Below the pieces are notes generated by a model, which was not told the origin of the DNA, made no database searches, and worked only from the letters and a program-made list of their open reading frames with translations. Of a stretch of DNA of 64,000 nt, positions 1-7,676 are shown piece after piece (position 1 is the first letter of the stretch; the number at the start of each line of letters is the position of its first letter). Made by a program: the position numbers and the translations under genes. Source of the DNA: Clostridiales bacterium (GTDB lineage Bacteria > Actinomycetota > Coriobacteriia > Anaerosomatales > SLCP01); the NCBI GenBank assembly GCA_018333995.1, contig JAGXSG010000008.1:123290-187289 (forward strand), given 5' to 3'.

Positions 1-810
1 CGTCTCTCGGCGCTCGGCGATGGCGGCGTCAATCGCCTCGAAAGGCACCGGTGAGACGTAGAACGTCGAGGTCCCGCCGTTTTCCGTGGCGCCATAGAGG
101 TGGCCACCGATCTGTGTCGCGCGAGTCTGGGCCGCGTCACGCATCTGCTCTTTTGGCCCGAAAATGACCGCGCCGTTTGGACACGCCGAGACGCATGCTG
201 GCTGCTCGCCTTCCGCGATGAGATCGGCACACATATCGCACTTGTACATGACGCCCCCGCCGATAAGCCCCGGCGCGATCTTCATGTAAAGGCCCGTACC
301 GGCCTGGCGTTGCGGGATGTTCCACGAGCACACCGAGCGGCACTTAGCGCCGCCCATGCAGCCGTCGGGGTTGATGGTTACCGCGCCCTCGGGCGTTTTG
401 TCCATGACGCTGAACGGACAGAGGTTTGCGCACGGCGGATTGTCGCAGTGCATGCAGCGACGGGGGATACTGAGGCTGACGCCGTCGACTTCGACTTTCT
501 CGACGTACGTCCAGTTGTAGGGGGTGAGCTTGTCGGTAGCCTCGCGCTCGGCCCGCCAGTCTTCAAAGGTGCCGCTCGGCCAGTTGGCGGGAATGTCGTC
601 GACGGGGTTAGGGTATCTCGACTCGTTCTTCACGCGGCACGCGGTGACACATTCACCGCAACCCTCACATTTTGTGAGATCGATGAACGTGCCCACTGCG
701 GTTTCGGCGGACGCGGCAACGGCGCGTCCAGGGGTTGCGAGGATGGCGGCGGCACTTGCACCGGCAAACAATGAACGGCCGAGGAACGCTCGTCTGCTGA
801 TCTTCTCCAC
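1..810 (-). CDS. Tat-exported 4Fe-4S ferredoxin-type subunit of a molybdopterin oxidoreductase (partial)
   Basis: The first 270 codons are visible; the 3' end lies beyond the left edge. The GTG start at 810 follows GGAGG at 822-826. The N-terminus has a twin-arginine signal (SRRAFLGRS, residues 5-13), so export in folded form is expected. Cysteine groups at about 48/51/54/58, 119/122/127/131, 151/157/161 and 191/194/206/210 match the four-cluster electron-transfer subunits of the DmsB/PsrB/HybA family. The third group has only three cysteines, with Gly154 where a fourth would sit, so a 3Fe-4S or altered cluster is possible. Such subunits pass electrons between a membrane quinol protein and a catalytic molybdoprotein; partner genes would be past the edge. 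The substrate cannot be told from this piece. Confidence 0.9.
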   Translation of the reverse strand, partial: MEKISRRAFLGRSLFAGASAAAILATPGRAVAASAETAVGTFIDLTKCEGCGECVTACRVKNESRYPNPVDDIPANWPSGTFEDWRAEREATDKLTPYNWTYVEKVEVDGVSLSIPRRCMHCDNPPCANLCPFSVMDKTPEGAVTINPDGCMGGAKCRSVCSWNIPQRQAGTGLYMKIAPGLIGGGVMYKCDMCADLIAEGEQPACVSACPNGAVIFGPKEQMRDAAQTRATQIGGHLYGATENGGTSTFYVSPVPFEAIDAAIAERRET

Positions 811-873
811 GGGCGGGGTACCTCCAGGTGTGTTGTAGTCGCTGGCGTGCGGGGAATGGTTTTTGGAGTTCTA

Positions 874-893
874 ACATACCCCCATGGGTATGT
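874..893. promoter_or_regulatory. CsoR/CstR-like operator palindrome
   Basis: Perfect 8-base arms ACATACCC and GGGTATGT surround a 4-base centre. This matches the TACCC-N4-GGGTA form known for operators of the DUF156 regulators (CsoR, CstR, FrmR type), which sense copper, persulfide or formaldehyde. It lies 64 bases upstream of the leftward iron-sulfur subunit gene and 139 bases upstream of the rightward lipoprotein gene, so it could serve either. No DUF156 regulator gene is in the window. Confidence 0.55.
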
Positions 894-1031
894 CAAACAC
901 GCGAACCTCAAACCGGGACGCTGCGTTGCTCGCATTTTTCGCAGGGTGGATGTACTTTCGTTTCGTGGCTGCGGTGGAGTCGATGGAGAATCTGGCGGTA
1001 CGTGTCGGCCTGCGCGAAAGGAGGAGTACGG

Positions 1032-1457
1032 ATGCTTGTGAGACGTCGAATGTTGGCCCTGGCGACAGCGGCGATGCTCTCCGTCATGGTTGGTGCGGGT
1101 GGGTGTGCGGTGCCGTCTCCGCCGGACGGCGCGCCTCAGTTGCGTGGCGTGATCGTTTCGGCCGAGCCGGGCAGTGACGGCGGCACTGTGCGGGTCGTGT
1201 GGGACGAGTCGGTCGGAGAGATGATGGATCTTGACTCGTGTGACGTGCGGGTGGGTCCTGAGACCGAGGTCTTCGACGCCGCCGGCGTGCTCGCGGACTT
1301 TTCAGTGCTCACCGAGCGTGTCGTGGTCGACGTGTGGATCAGCGGTCCGATCGCCGAGTCCTACCCGCCGCAAGCGACCGCAGATGCGATCGAGATCGTT
1401 GGCACTTTCGACGCGAACCGGCCGCTACCGATACCGGGCGGGCTGGTTGAGCCGTAG
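1032..1457 (+). CDS. Small putative lipoprotein, unknown function
   Basis: 141 residues. The ATG at 1032 was chosen over the longer frame because AAAGGAGG lies just before it (about 1017-1024) and because it gives a clean signal peptide: MLVRRRM, a hydrophobic stretch, then a lipobox ending in AGGC. The mature part is acidic, with repeated beta-strand-like valine-rich segments and no motif I recognise. It is probably anchored on the outer face of the cytoplasmic membrane. It reads away from the iron-sulfur subunit gene and shares its upstream region, including the palindrome at 874-893. No function is claimed. Confidence 0.7.
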   Translation: MLVRRRMLALATAAMLSVMVGAGGCAVPSPPDGAPQLRGVIVSAEPGSDGGTVRVVWDESVGEMMDLDSCDVRVGPETEVFDAAGVLADFSVLTERVVVDVWISGPIAESYPPQATADAIEIVGTFDANRPLPIPGGLVEP

Positions 1458-1516
1458 CAGGACGCCCGTGTTAACCGCAGGTCAGGTAAGGAGTACGGCG
1501 GAAGGCAGGGATCGCC

Positions 1517-2386
1517 ATGGACGCACGCCGCCTTGTCGCGGACAGGCTCTACGCGCAACCCACGCTCGAGGGAGCCGGTGTGCGGCTCAAGCGCGCTTTC
1601 GGATTTGGCGCCGAGCACCTTTTCGACCCGTTTCTGATGCTCGATGACTTCCGCGGAGACGACCCCGCCGACTACCGCGCAGGCTTTCCTTGGCACCCGC
1701 ACCGGGGTATCGAGACGATCACGTACATGCTGCGCGGCGATGTCGCGCACGGCGACAGCCTCGGCAACGCGGGCGTGATCGGTGCCGGCGACGTGCAGTG
1801 GATGACCGCAGGTAGCGGCATCATCCACCAGGAGATGCCCGAGGGCGATGCCGAGGGGCGCATGGGCGGCTTCCAGCTCTGGGCGAATCTGCCCGCAGCC
1901 GACAAGATGATGGACCCGCGCTACCGCTCGCTTTCCGCTGACGACTCGCCGCTCGTTACGACAGCGTCCGGCGCTCACGTGCGCGTGATCGCCGGCGAGG
2001 TCGACGGCGTGCGCGGCCCGGTCGACGACGTCGTCATCGACCCGGAGTACCTCGATGTCGCACTGCCCGCAGGCGCCGAGTTTGTCCACCCGATCGCGGC
2101 CGACCGCACCGCATTCGCGTACGTGCACGGCGGTGTCGCCGAGTTCGCACCCGGGGTCGAGGCGGGCAACACGACAGTCGTGCTCTTCGCCGAGGGGGAC
2201 CATGTCCGCATCCGCGCGCTCGGCGACGAAACCGCGTGCTTCCTGCTGATTTCTGGGTGTCCGCTGCGCGAACCGATCGCGTGGCGCGGTCCGATCGTGA
2301 TGAACACCGACGAGGAGCTTCGCACCGCGTTCGCCGAGTACCGTGAAGGCACCTTCGTGAAGGTGGGTGCGGTGCCGGGGGCGTGA
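1517..2386 (+). CDS. Pirin family bicupin protein
   Basis: 289 residues, the usual length for bacterial pirins (YhhW/Pirin type). The N-terminal cupin carries the family signature HPHRGIET (His60, His62) and HQEMP (His104, Glu106), the residues that bind one metal ion in known pirins. The C-terminal cupin (from about residue 160) is less conserved, as is normal. Some bacterial pirins have quercetin dioxygenase activity and others bind enzymes to modulate them; the sequence does not decide which applies. It is followed closely by the DUF1295 gene. Confidence 0.9.
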   Translation: MDARRLVADRLYAQPTLEGAGVRLKRAFGFGAEHLFDPFLMLDDFRGDDPADYRAGFPWHPHRGIETITYMLRGDVAHGDSLGNAGVIGAGDVQWMTAGSGIIHQEMPEGDAEGRMGGFQLWANLPAADKMMDPRYRSLSADDSPLVTTASGAHVRVIAGEVDGVRGPVDDVVIDPEYLDVALPAGAEFVHPIAADRTAFAYVHGGVAEFAPGVEAGNTTVVLFAEGDHVRIRALGDETACFLLISGCPLREPIAWRGPIVMNTDEELRTAFAEYREGTFVKVGAVPGA

Positions 2387-2418
2387 GCGCTGAGGATCCC
2401 GGGACGGAAGGACACCCG

Positions 2419-3327
2419 ATGACGCCCGAGCGGACCGCACTCATCGCGACGGTGGGCGCGGTGGTGACCGGAGCGGCTATCGCCGTGGCCGGCTCTGCCG
2501 GTGGTGCGACGGCGGGCGGCGTCCCACTCTTCGCCCTGGCGGTAGGTGTGGCGTTCGCGATCCAGTGGGTGGCATTCGTGCCGGCCTACCTGCTGCAGAC
2601 GGAGCACTTTTACGACCTGACCGGCAGCCTCAGCTACATCACAGTGGTCACGCTCGTGCTCGTGCTCGCGCCAGAGCGCGACGTGCGCTCGCTCGTGCTC
2701 TGGGCGCTCGTGGTCGTGTGGGCGGTGCGGCTTGGCACGTTCCTGTTCGCGCGCGTGCGGCGCGCAGGCAAGGACGCGCGTTTTGACGAGATCCGCCCCT
2801 CGCTTGTGCGCTTCCTCATGGCGTGGACGCTGCAGGGACTTTGGGTGAGTCTCACGCTCGGCGCGGCGCTCGCTGCGATCACATCTGTCGAGGGCTCCGC
2901 CACTGGGGAGGGCGTGCTTGCAGGTGCGCTTGCGGGTGTCGATGGGTTCCTTGTTGCGGGCGTGCTCTTGTGGGCGGCCGGCTTCGCGATCGAGGCGGTC
3001 GCAGACGCCCAGAAGCACCGCTTCCGGACAGACTCGGCCAACCGCGGCCGCTTCATCTCGACGGGACTCTGGGCGTGGTCGCGCCACCCTAACTACTTCG
3101 GCGAGATCGTGCTGTGGGTCGGGGTCGCGATCATCGCGCTGCCGACGCTTGGCGGATGGCAGTACGCCACGCTAGTTTCACCGGTGTTCGTCTACGTGCT
3201 GCTCACGCGGATAAGCGGCGTACCGATGCTCGAGCGGGCCGCCGATGGCCGCTGGGGCGGCGACCTGGGCTACGAGCGCTACAAGGCGGCCACGCCGGTA
3301 CTCGTGCCGAGGAGGCCGCGCGCGTAA
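2419..3327 (+). CDS. DUF1295 / steroid 5-alpha-reductase-like membrane protein
   Basis: 302 residues from the ATG at 2419, preferred over the upstream GTG at 2383 because GGAAGGA sits 8 bases before it. Several hydrophobic helices run through the protein. The C-terminal signature SRHPNYFGEIVLW (around 3079-3117) is typical of the DUF1295 and isoprenylcysteine methyltransferase-like membrane families. The reaction is unknown; relatives act on lipids or steroids. A 108-base decayed copy of the segment just after this signature lies at 6230-6337, so the genome has or had a paralogue. Confidence 0.85.
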   Translation: MTPERTALIATVGAVVTGAAIAVAGSAGGATAGGVPLFALAVGVAFAIQWVAFVPAYLLQTEHFYDLTGSLSYITVVTLVLVLAPERDVRSLVLWALVVVWAVRLGTFLFARVRRAGKDARFDEIRPSLVRFLMAWTLQGLWVSLTLGAALAAITSVEGSATGEGVLAGALAGVDGFLVAGVLLWAAGFAIEAVADAQKHRFRTDSANRGRFISTGLWAWSRHPNYFGEIVLWVGVAIIALPTLGGWQYATLVSPVFVYVLLTRISGVPMLERAADGRWGGDLGYERYKAATPVLVPRRPRA

Positions 3328-3415
3328 GCGGAGGGCTCCGTTGGCCTGTCATCCCGATGGGTTACTCTCCTGTAGTCGGCCTGCACGCTGTCGCCTACCT
3401 CCAGGAGAGCCGCGG

Positions 3416-5236
3416 ATGTCCCTGCGCACCACATCGATCGAAACCACGCTGGCCGAGGTGTTCGGCTATTCGGAGTTCCGCCCGCATCAGGCAGAGATCA
3501 TCGAGCATGTGATCGCCGGCGGTGACGCATTCGTGCTCATGCCCACCGGCGGCGGCAAGTCGCTCTGCTACCAGATCCCGGCGCTGCACCGCCCCGGGGT
3601 CGCGGTCGTGGTCTCGCCGCTGATCGCGCTCATGAAAGACCAAGTCGACGCGTTGCGTGCCAACGGCGTCGCTGCAGCCGTCTTGAACTCCTCGCTTTCT
3701 GCCGAGGAGTCGCGCGCGGTCCTTCGCGACCTGCGCGCCGGGGCGATCGACCTCCTCTACGTCGCGCCCGAGCGGCTTGTGCTCGACGGGTTCCTCGGCG
3801 AGTTGGCGCGGCTCGAGATCGCGCTTTTCGCCATCGACGAGGCGCACTGCGTGAGCCAGTGGGGCCACGACTTCCGGCCAGAGTACGTTCGCCTGTCGGT
3901 GTTGCGCGAGCGGTTCGCGGGCGTGCCCATCGTCGCGCTCACAGCGACCGCCGACGAGCAGACGCGCGCGGACGTGCTTCGCCAGCTTGGGCTTGGCGAC
4001 GCGCGGGTCTTCGCGACCGGGTTCGACCGGCCCAACATCCACTACTCGGCGGCGTACAAGAGCAAGCCGGCCGCACAGCTCGTCGAGTTCTTGCGCGAGT
4101 ACCGTGGAGCGTCGGGGATCGTCTACGCGCTCTCGCGCAAGCGGGTCGAGCAGGTTGCGGAGAGTCTGCGCGCGGCGGGGTTCTCGGCGGGCGCGTATCA
4201 CGCGGGCATGGACGCGGCCGCGCGTACGCGGGTGCAGGAGGCGTTCCTCGGCGACAGGCTCGACATCGTGGTGGCGACGGTGGCGTTTGGGATGGGGATC
4301 GACAAGCCCGACGTGCGCTTCGTGGTCCACTACGACATGCCCAAGTCGATCGAGGGCTACTACCAGGAGACCGGCCGGGCGGGGCGCGACGGTCTGCCGG
4401 CGCGGGCGCTGATGCTCTGGAGCATGCAAGACATGGTGACCGCGCGCGGCTTCATCGAGGCGGGCGGGAACGAAGAGCAGCGCCGCATCGAGTTGCACAA
4501 ATTGGGTGCGATGATAGCGTTCGCCGAGGCGCTCTCGTGCCGCCGGGCCGCGCTGCTCGGCTACTTTGGCGAGGAGCTGGAGGACGCGTGCGGGTGCTGC
4601 GACGTGTGCGACACGCCGCCGGAGACCTACGACGCGACGGTGGACGCGCAGAAGGCGCTCTCGGCGGTCTACCGGCTGGGGGAGCGGTTCGGGCTCGGGT
4701 ACGTGGTCGACGTAGTGCGGGGGGCGGCCATCGAGCGGATCCTCGCCAACGGGCACGACCGGCTCTCTGTCTACGGGATCGGCGCTGAGCACTCACGCGA
4801 CGAGTGGACGTCGATCGTCCGCCAGCTTATCCACCGCGGCTACCTGCGCGTCGACGTTGCCGAGTACTCGACGCTCAAGCTCGCCGGAAGGGCTGGAGAG
4901 GTGCTGCGGGGCGAGGAGACGGTCGTGCTCGCGCGCCCGCCCGCGCCGCGCACAAAGACCCCTGCCGAGAAACCCGCCGCCAAGGGTGCGCGCGCCCCCC
5001 GCTCGCTTCAGACCGAGGAGCAGGTCGCGCTCTTCGAGCGGCTCCGCGAGCTCAGGCGCGAGATCGCCGCGGAACAACAGGTGCCCGCGTACGTCGTCTT
5101 CGCCGACGCCGCACTCGCCGACATGGCACGCCGTGCGCCGGGCACTCGCGAGGAGTTCCTCGCCGTGAGCGGCGTGGGGGCGGCGAAGCTCGAGCGCTAC
5201 GGGGAGGCGTTCCTCGCGGCGATCGCGGAGGGGTAG
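3416..5236 (+). CDS. recQ: ATP-dependent DNA helicase RecQ
   Basis: 606 residues from the ATG at 3416 (CCAGGAG just upstream); the longer frame from 3245 overlaps the previous gene and lacks homology. Helicase motifs are clear: Walker A TGGGKS (about residue 44), DEAH at 141-144, TATAD, and motif VI in YYQETGRAGRDG. A zinc site (CGCCDVCD) and winged-helix RQC region follow, then a C-terminal HRDC domain (about residues 530-605). RecQ unwinds DNA 3' to 5' in recombination and fork repair. All domains of a full-length RecQ are present. Confidence 0.97.
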   Translation: MSLRTTSIETTLAEVFGYSEFRPHQAEIIEHVIAGGDAFVLMPTGGGKSLCYQIPALHRPGVAVVVSPLIALMKDQVDALRANGVAAAVLNSSLSAEESRAVLRDLRAGAIDLLYVAPERLVLDGFLGELARLEIALFAIDEAHCVSQWGHDFRPEYVRLSVLRERFAGVPIVALTATADEQTRADVLRQLGLGDARVFATGFDRPNIHYSAAYKSKPAAQLVEFLREYRGASGIVYALSRKRVEQVAESLRAAGFSAGAYHAGMDAAARTRVQEAFLGDRLDIVVATVAFGMGIDKPDVRFVVHYDMPKSIEGYYQETGRAGRDGLPARALMLWSMQDMVTARGFIEAGGNEEQRRIELHKLGAMIAFAEALSCRRAALLGYFGEELEDACGCCDVCDTPPETYDATVDAQKALSAVYRLGERFGLGYVVDVVRGAAIERILANGHDRLSVYGIGAEHSRDEWTSIVRQLIHRGYLRVDVAEYSTLKLAGRAGEVLRGEETVVLARPPAPRTKTPAEKPAAKGARAPRSLQTEEQVALFERLRELRREIAAEQQVPAYVVFADAALADMARRAPGTREEFLAVSGVGAAKLERYGEAFLAAIAEG

Positions 5237-5266
5237 GGGCGCCCTGTCTTTCGTTCATGACAGATG

Positions 5267-5284
5267 TTACACTTATTACACTTA
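5267..5284. repeat. Tandem 9-base repeat, possible operator
   Basis: TTACACTTA occurs twice head to tail, ending 28 bases before the ATG of the antitoxin-like gene at 5313. Antitoxins with helix-turn-helix domains usually bind their own promoters, so this is a candidate autoregulatory site. It is inferred from position and repetition only. Confidence 0.35.
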
Positions 5285-5312
5285 GGGAGGGATAATTCGT
5301 TGAGGTGAGGTC

Positions 5313-5771
5313 ATGAGCCGCCCATACAGTATGAAAGATACGGGCGAGTTGATCGTTCCGGACTCCGCAGATTCCGAGCAAGCCAAGCAGCTCCTCGACT
5401 TCATCGCTCGGGAAGGCGCTAGCGCAGTGCCGCGGCTTGTCAGCGAGAGTGGTCAGGAGGTCCGGCTGCCTCCTGCCGTATACCGCGCATTGGGGGAAGC
5501 CGCCGAAGCGCTAGCCGGCGGCAGCTCGGTCACGGTACTGCCGACACAGCACGAGCTAACAAGCACCGAGGCGGCAGATGTTCTCAATGTCTCCCGCCCC
5601 CACCTCGTAGGGCTCCTCGACGCAGGTGAGATTCCGTTTCACAAGGTCGGATCGCATCGGAGAGTTCGCCTCGATGACCTCCTGACGTACAGGCGACGCC
5701 GCGATAGCGGTCGACGCGAGGCGCTGAGACGCCTCACCCGTGACGCACAAGATGCCGGCCTGGACTTCTAA
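5313..5771 (+). CDS. Excisionase-type helix-turn-helix antitoxin
   Basis: 152 residues. The C-terminal half (about residues 75-140) is a MerR/excisionase-like HTH: LTSTEAADVLNVSRPHLVGLL, a short wing (IPFHKVGSHRRVR), then a basic tail. Proteins of this layout are commonly the antitoxin upstream of PIN-domain toxins. Here the downstream toxin gene is reduced to its two ends (5775-6006), so the antitoxin now stands alone. It starts at the ATG after GAGGTGAGG and may regulate itself through the repeats at 5267-5284. Confidence 0.75.
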   Translation: MSRPYSMKDTGELIVPDSADSEQAKQLLDFIAREGASAVPRLVSESGQEVRLPPAVYRALGEAAEALAGGSSVTVLPTQHELTSTEAADVLNVSRPHLVGLLDAGEIPFHKVGSHRRVRLDDLLTYRRRRDSGRREALRRLTRDAQDAGLDF

Positions 5772-5774
5772 CCT

Positions 5775-6006
5775 GTGGCGACTCGCGTGGTTCTCGATGC
5801 CTGCGTGCTCTACCCGGTGGCCCTCCGGGATTCCCTGCTCAGACTAGCGGAGCTAGACCTCCTGTAGGATGCGGATGATCCGGCAGTTCTCCGATGACAC
5901 CAGCAATCCACCGATGTCGATCTGCGAGATTCTGGACGCCGTCGGTCGCTCGGCGCCCCTCTTCGCCGAGCGCGCACGCAGGTTGCTCACACAGCTCGGC
6001 GAGTGA
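5775..6006 (+). pseudogene. Gutted PIN-domain toxin gene
   Basis: Two pieces of one gene remain. From the GTG at 5775, 30 codons give a typical PIN start (RVVLDACVLYPVALRDSLLR) and end at TAG 5865-5867. From about 5875, in another frame, 43 codons end at TGA 6004-6006 and read like the tail of the same toxin family (SNPPMSICEILDAVGRSAP). The middle, which should hold most of the acidic catalytic residues, is missing. The start lies 3 bases after the antitoxin stop, the usual spacing. The result cannot be an active nuclease. Confidence 0.7.
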
Positions 6007-6060
6007 TCGATATGGCATCCGAGGTAGCGCTCGGGCAGACTCGCGCTCCCCTCGGATCGT

Positions 6061-6229
6061 TTACCCCTCTACCAGCGCGAGCTCGACCGCCGCGCGCGTG
6101 TGCAGCTCGCCGGTGTCGAAGAGTGGCACCGGCGAATCGTCGGCCGAGACGAGAAACGGGATCTCCGTGCACCCAGCACGATGCCGCCGACACCGCGCGC
6201 CACCAGCCCGGCGATGATCTCGCGAATGG
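6061..6229 (-). pseudogene. Remnant of an aspartate/glutamate racemase family gene (3' end)
   Basis: Read leftward, the sequence encodes EIIAGLVARGVGGIVLG, then after a one-base deletion CTEIPFLVSADDSPVPLFD and a tail ending at TAA 6061-6063. The GCTEIP motif with its catalytic cysteine is characteristic of the aspartate racemase C-terminal half. The rest of the gene is absent; homology stops at about 6229, where a fragment of an unrelated gene on the other strand begins. Confidence 0.65.
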
Positions 6230-6337
6230 GAGATCGTGCTGTGGACCGGGGTGGCGATCGTCGCGTTCCCGGTGCTGGAAGGGTGGCAGTACGCCACACT
6301 CGTCTCGCCGGTGTTCTGGCCGGGGAGGCCGGGGTAA
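6230..6337 (+). pseudogene. Remnant of a DUF1295 gene
   Basis: 35 codons from 6230 read EIVLWTGVAIVAFPVLEG, continue through WQYATLVSPVF and end at TAA 6335-6337. The first 29 residues match residues of the intact DUF1295 protein encoded at about 3106-3190, at roughly three quarters identity by eye. It abuts the racemase remnant back to back. From 6338 to about 6480 I see no gene. Confidence 0.65.
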
Positions 6338-6483
6338 GAATGTGGTGGTACGAAGTGGACTTGGACGTGACCGTCCCGGCCTGTTGTACTTGACGCCTCT
6401 CAAAAGACCGGCTGCTGCACGGTGGTGATCGAGATTCTCCACTGATGGCCACAGATTGCGGTCGTTCGGACTCTCCGGCTTGC

Positions 6484-6517
6484 GTTATACGCAGTGTCGA
6501 TGTATGGTGCGTATAAC
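6484..6517. promoter_or_regulatory. Inverted repeat, possible operator
   Basis: Perfect 9-base arms GTTATACGC (6484-6492) and GCGTATAAC (6509-6517) are separated by 16 bases. The repeat ends 16 bases before the GTG start at 6534 and overlaps the likely promoter. The layout suggests a dimeric repressor site for the downstream gene. The regulator is not identified. Confidence 0.45.
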
Positions 6518-6533
6518 AACTGGAGGTGGGCAC

Positions 6534-7577
6534 GTGGAGCGACAGCCGCTTGAAGTCCAGACGATCTACGCCGAGCTGCTTGAGAGGATCGCTGCTTACG
6601 AGGCTTCGCGCACCATCGGGCACACTGCGGGTTCTTTCGTCACGAAGACGGTGAAAGGTCAGGAGTACTACTACTTCCAGCAGGTGGGGCCCGGCGCAGC
6701 TAAGAGCCAAACCTACCTGGGCCGACGGGATGCTTCACTCGACGAGCTGGCCGATCGGTTCGCCCAGGGGAGAGCGAATGTTGCCGACGACCAACGATCC
6801 ATGGAGCGGCTGGCGGCTCTGCTGCGTGTGGGTGGCGCCATGGTCACCGATGCGCCATCGGCCCGTGTGCTTCGCGCGCTTGCGGACGCCGGGGTCTTCC
6901 ATGCTGGCGGAGTCCTGGTAGGGACTCATGCGTTCATCGTGCTTGGGAATCTCCTCGGAGTCCGCTGGACCACTTCTCTGCGGACACAGGATGTAGGTAT
7001 CGCGGCTGACCCCGGGCTTGATGTTGCGGTTCCGGGCGCTAGGGCCGACCTCCCTTCAGCGCTGGACAGCCTGGAGATGGGCTTCCTTCCGGTTCCTCGT
7101 CTCGACCCTAACAGCCCGTCCACTTCGTTCAAAGTGCGGGGACAGAGCCTGCGGGTGGACCTTCTGACGCCGTCTGCGAGGACTCGATCGCGTCCGGTGG
7201 ACTTGCCCAGGTTCGCCGCTGTGGCGCAGCCCCTGAGGTTCCTGGACTACCTTATCGAGAAACCCTTGAAAGCGGCGGTAGTCGATGGCGGGGTGGTGGC
7301 AGTCAACGTGCCCGATGCGGCGCGGTTTGCTCTCCACAAGTTGATTATCGCAGGAGAGCGTCCGGCTGCGATGCAGTCGAAGCGGGAGAAGGACCTCTTG
7401 CAGGCGGCGCAGATACTCGAGGTGCTGCATGAGGATCGGCCGGGAGATCTCGTGCTTGCCTGGGAGACACTTGCTGCCCGGGGAAAGTCGTGGGTGAATC
7501 GGGTGGTGAAGTCCGTCGCAGCGCTTGATCGCGTTTCGCCCAGCGCTGCGCAGAGCGTTCGGGATCTCGTCGGATAG
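6534..7577 (+). CDS. GSU2403-family nucleotidyltransferase-fold protein
   Basis: 347 residues from the GTG at 6534, which follows GGAGG; the frame is open further upstream but passes through the inverted repeat at 6484-6517. The protein resembles the GSU2403 family, whose members have a nucleotidyltransferase fold and are often linked to toxin-antitoxin systems. The core is around residues 115-160 (GVLVGTHAFIVLGNLLG). The metal-binding DxD expected next reads DVG (in TQDVGIA), so catalysis is uncertain. A fragment very similar to the last 160 bases lies at 31341-31497 on the other strand. Confidence 0.7.
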   Translation: MERQPLEVQTIYAELLERIAAYEASRTIGHTAGSFVTKTVKGQEYYYFQQVGPGAAKSQTYLGRRDASLDELADRFAQGRANVADDQRSMERLAALLRVGGAMVTDAPSARVLRALADAGVFHAGGVLVGTHAFIVLGNLLGVRWTTSLRTQDVGIAADPGLDVAVPGARADLPSALDSLEMGFLPVPRLDPNSPSTSFKVRGQSLRVDLLTPSARTRSRPVDLPRFAAVAQPLRFLDYLIEKPLKAAVVDGGVVAVNVPDAARFALHKLIIAGERPAAMQSKREKDLLQAAQILEVLHEDRPGDLVLAWETLAARGKSWVNRVVKSVAALDRVSPSAAQSVRDLVG

Positions 7578-7617
7578 GCGACCTCCAGGATCGCGATGAG
7601 CGCGGGCCACACCCGGT
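7577..7617. repeat. 41-base fragment shared with 29664-29703 (reverse orientation)
   Basis: Directly after the stop codon of the preceding gene, 41 bases match the reverse complement of 29664-29703 with about two differences. The counterpart lies inside the gene at 28886-29902 and encodes the segment RVWPALVAILEA. This looks like a relic of a second copy of that gene. The remainder, to 7676, contains nothing I recognise. Confidence 0.5.
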
Positions 7618-7676
7618 CGGGCCTGGCGGTACGCCGAGCACGTCGGTCCGGCAGGCGACACGCGGAACCCAGACCC

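Noticed and set aside
1361-2440. Long minus-strand open frame (359 codons) opposite the pirin gene
   Set aside because: It is a GC-rich antisense shadow: composition is His/Arg/Val-rich without motifs, and the opposite strand encodes a clear pirin.
3395-4792. Minus-strand open frame of 465 codons opposite recQ
   Set aside because: Antisense shadow of RecQ; no homology, no ribosome site. The same applies to 58565-59989, 12027-13745, 14691-16163 and 43945-45465.
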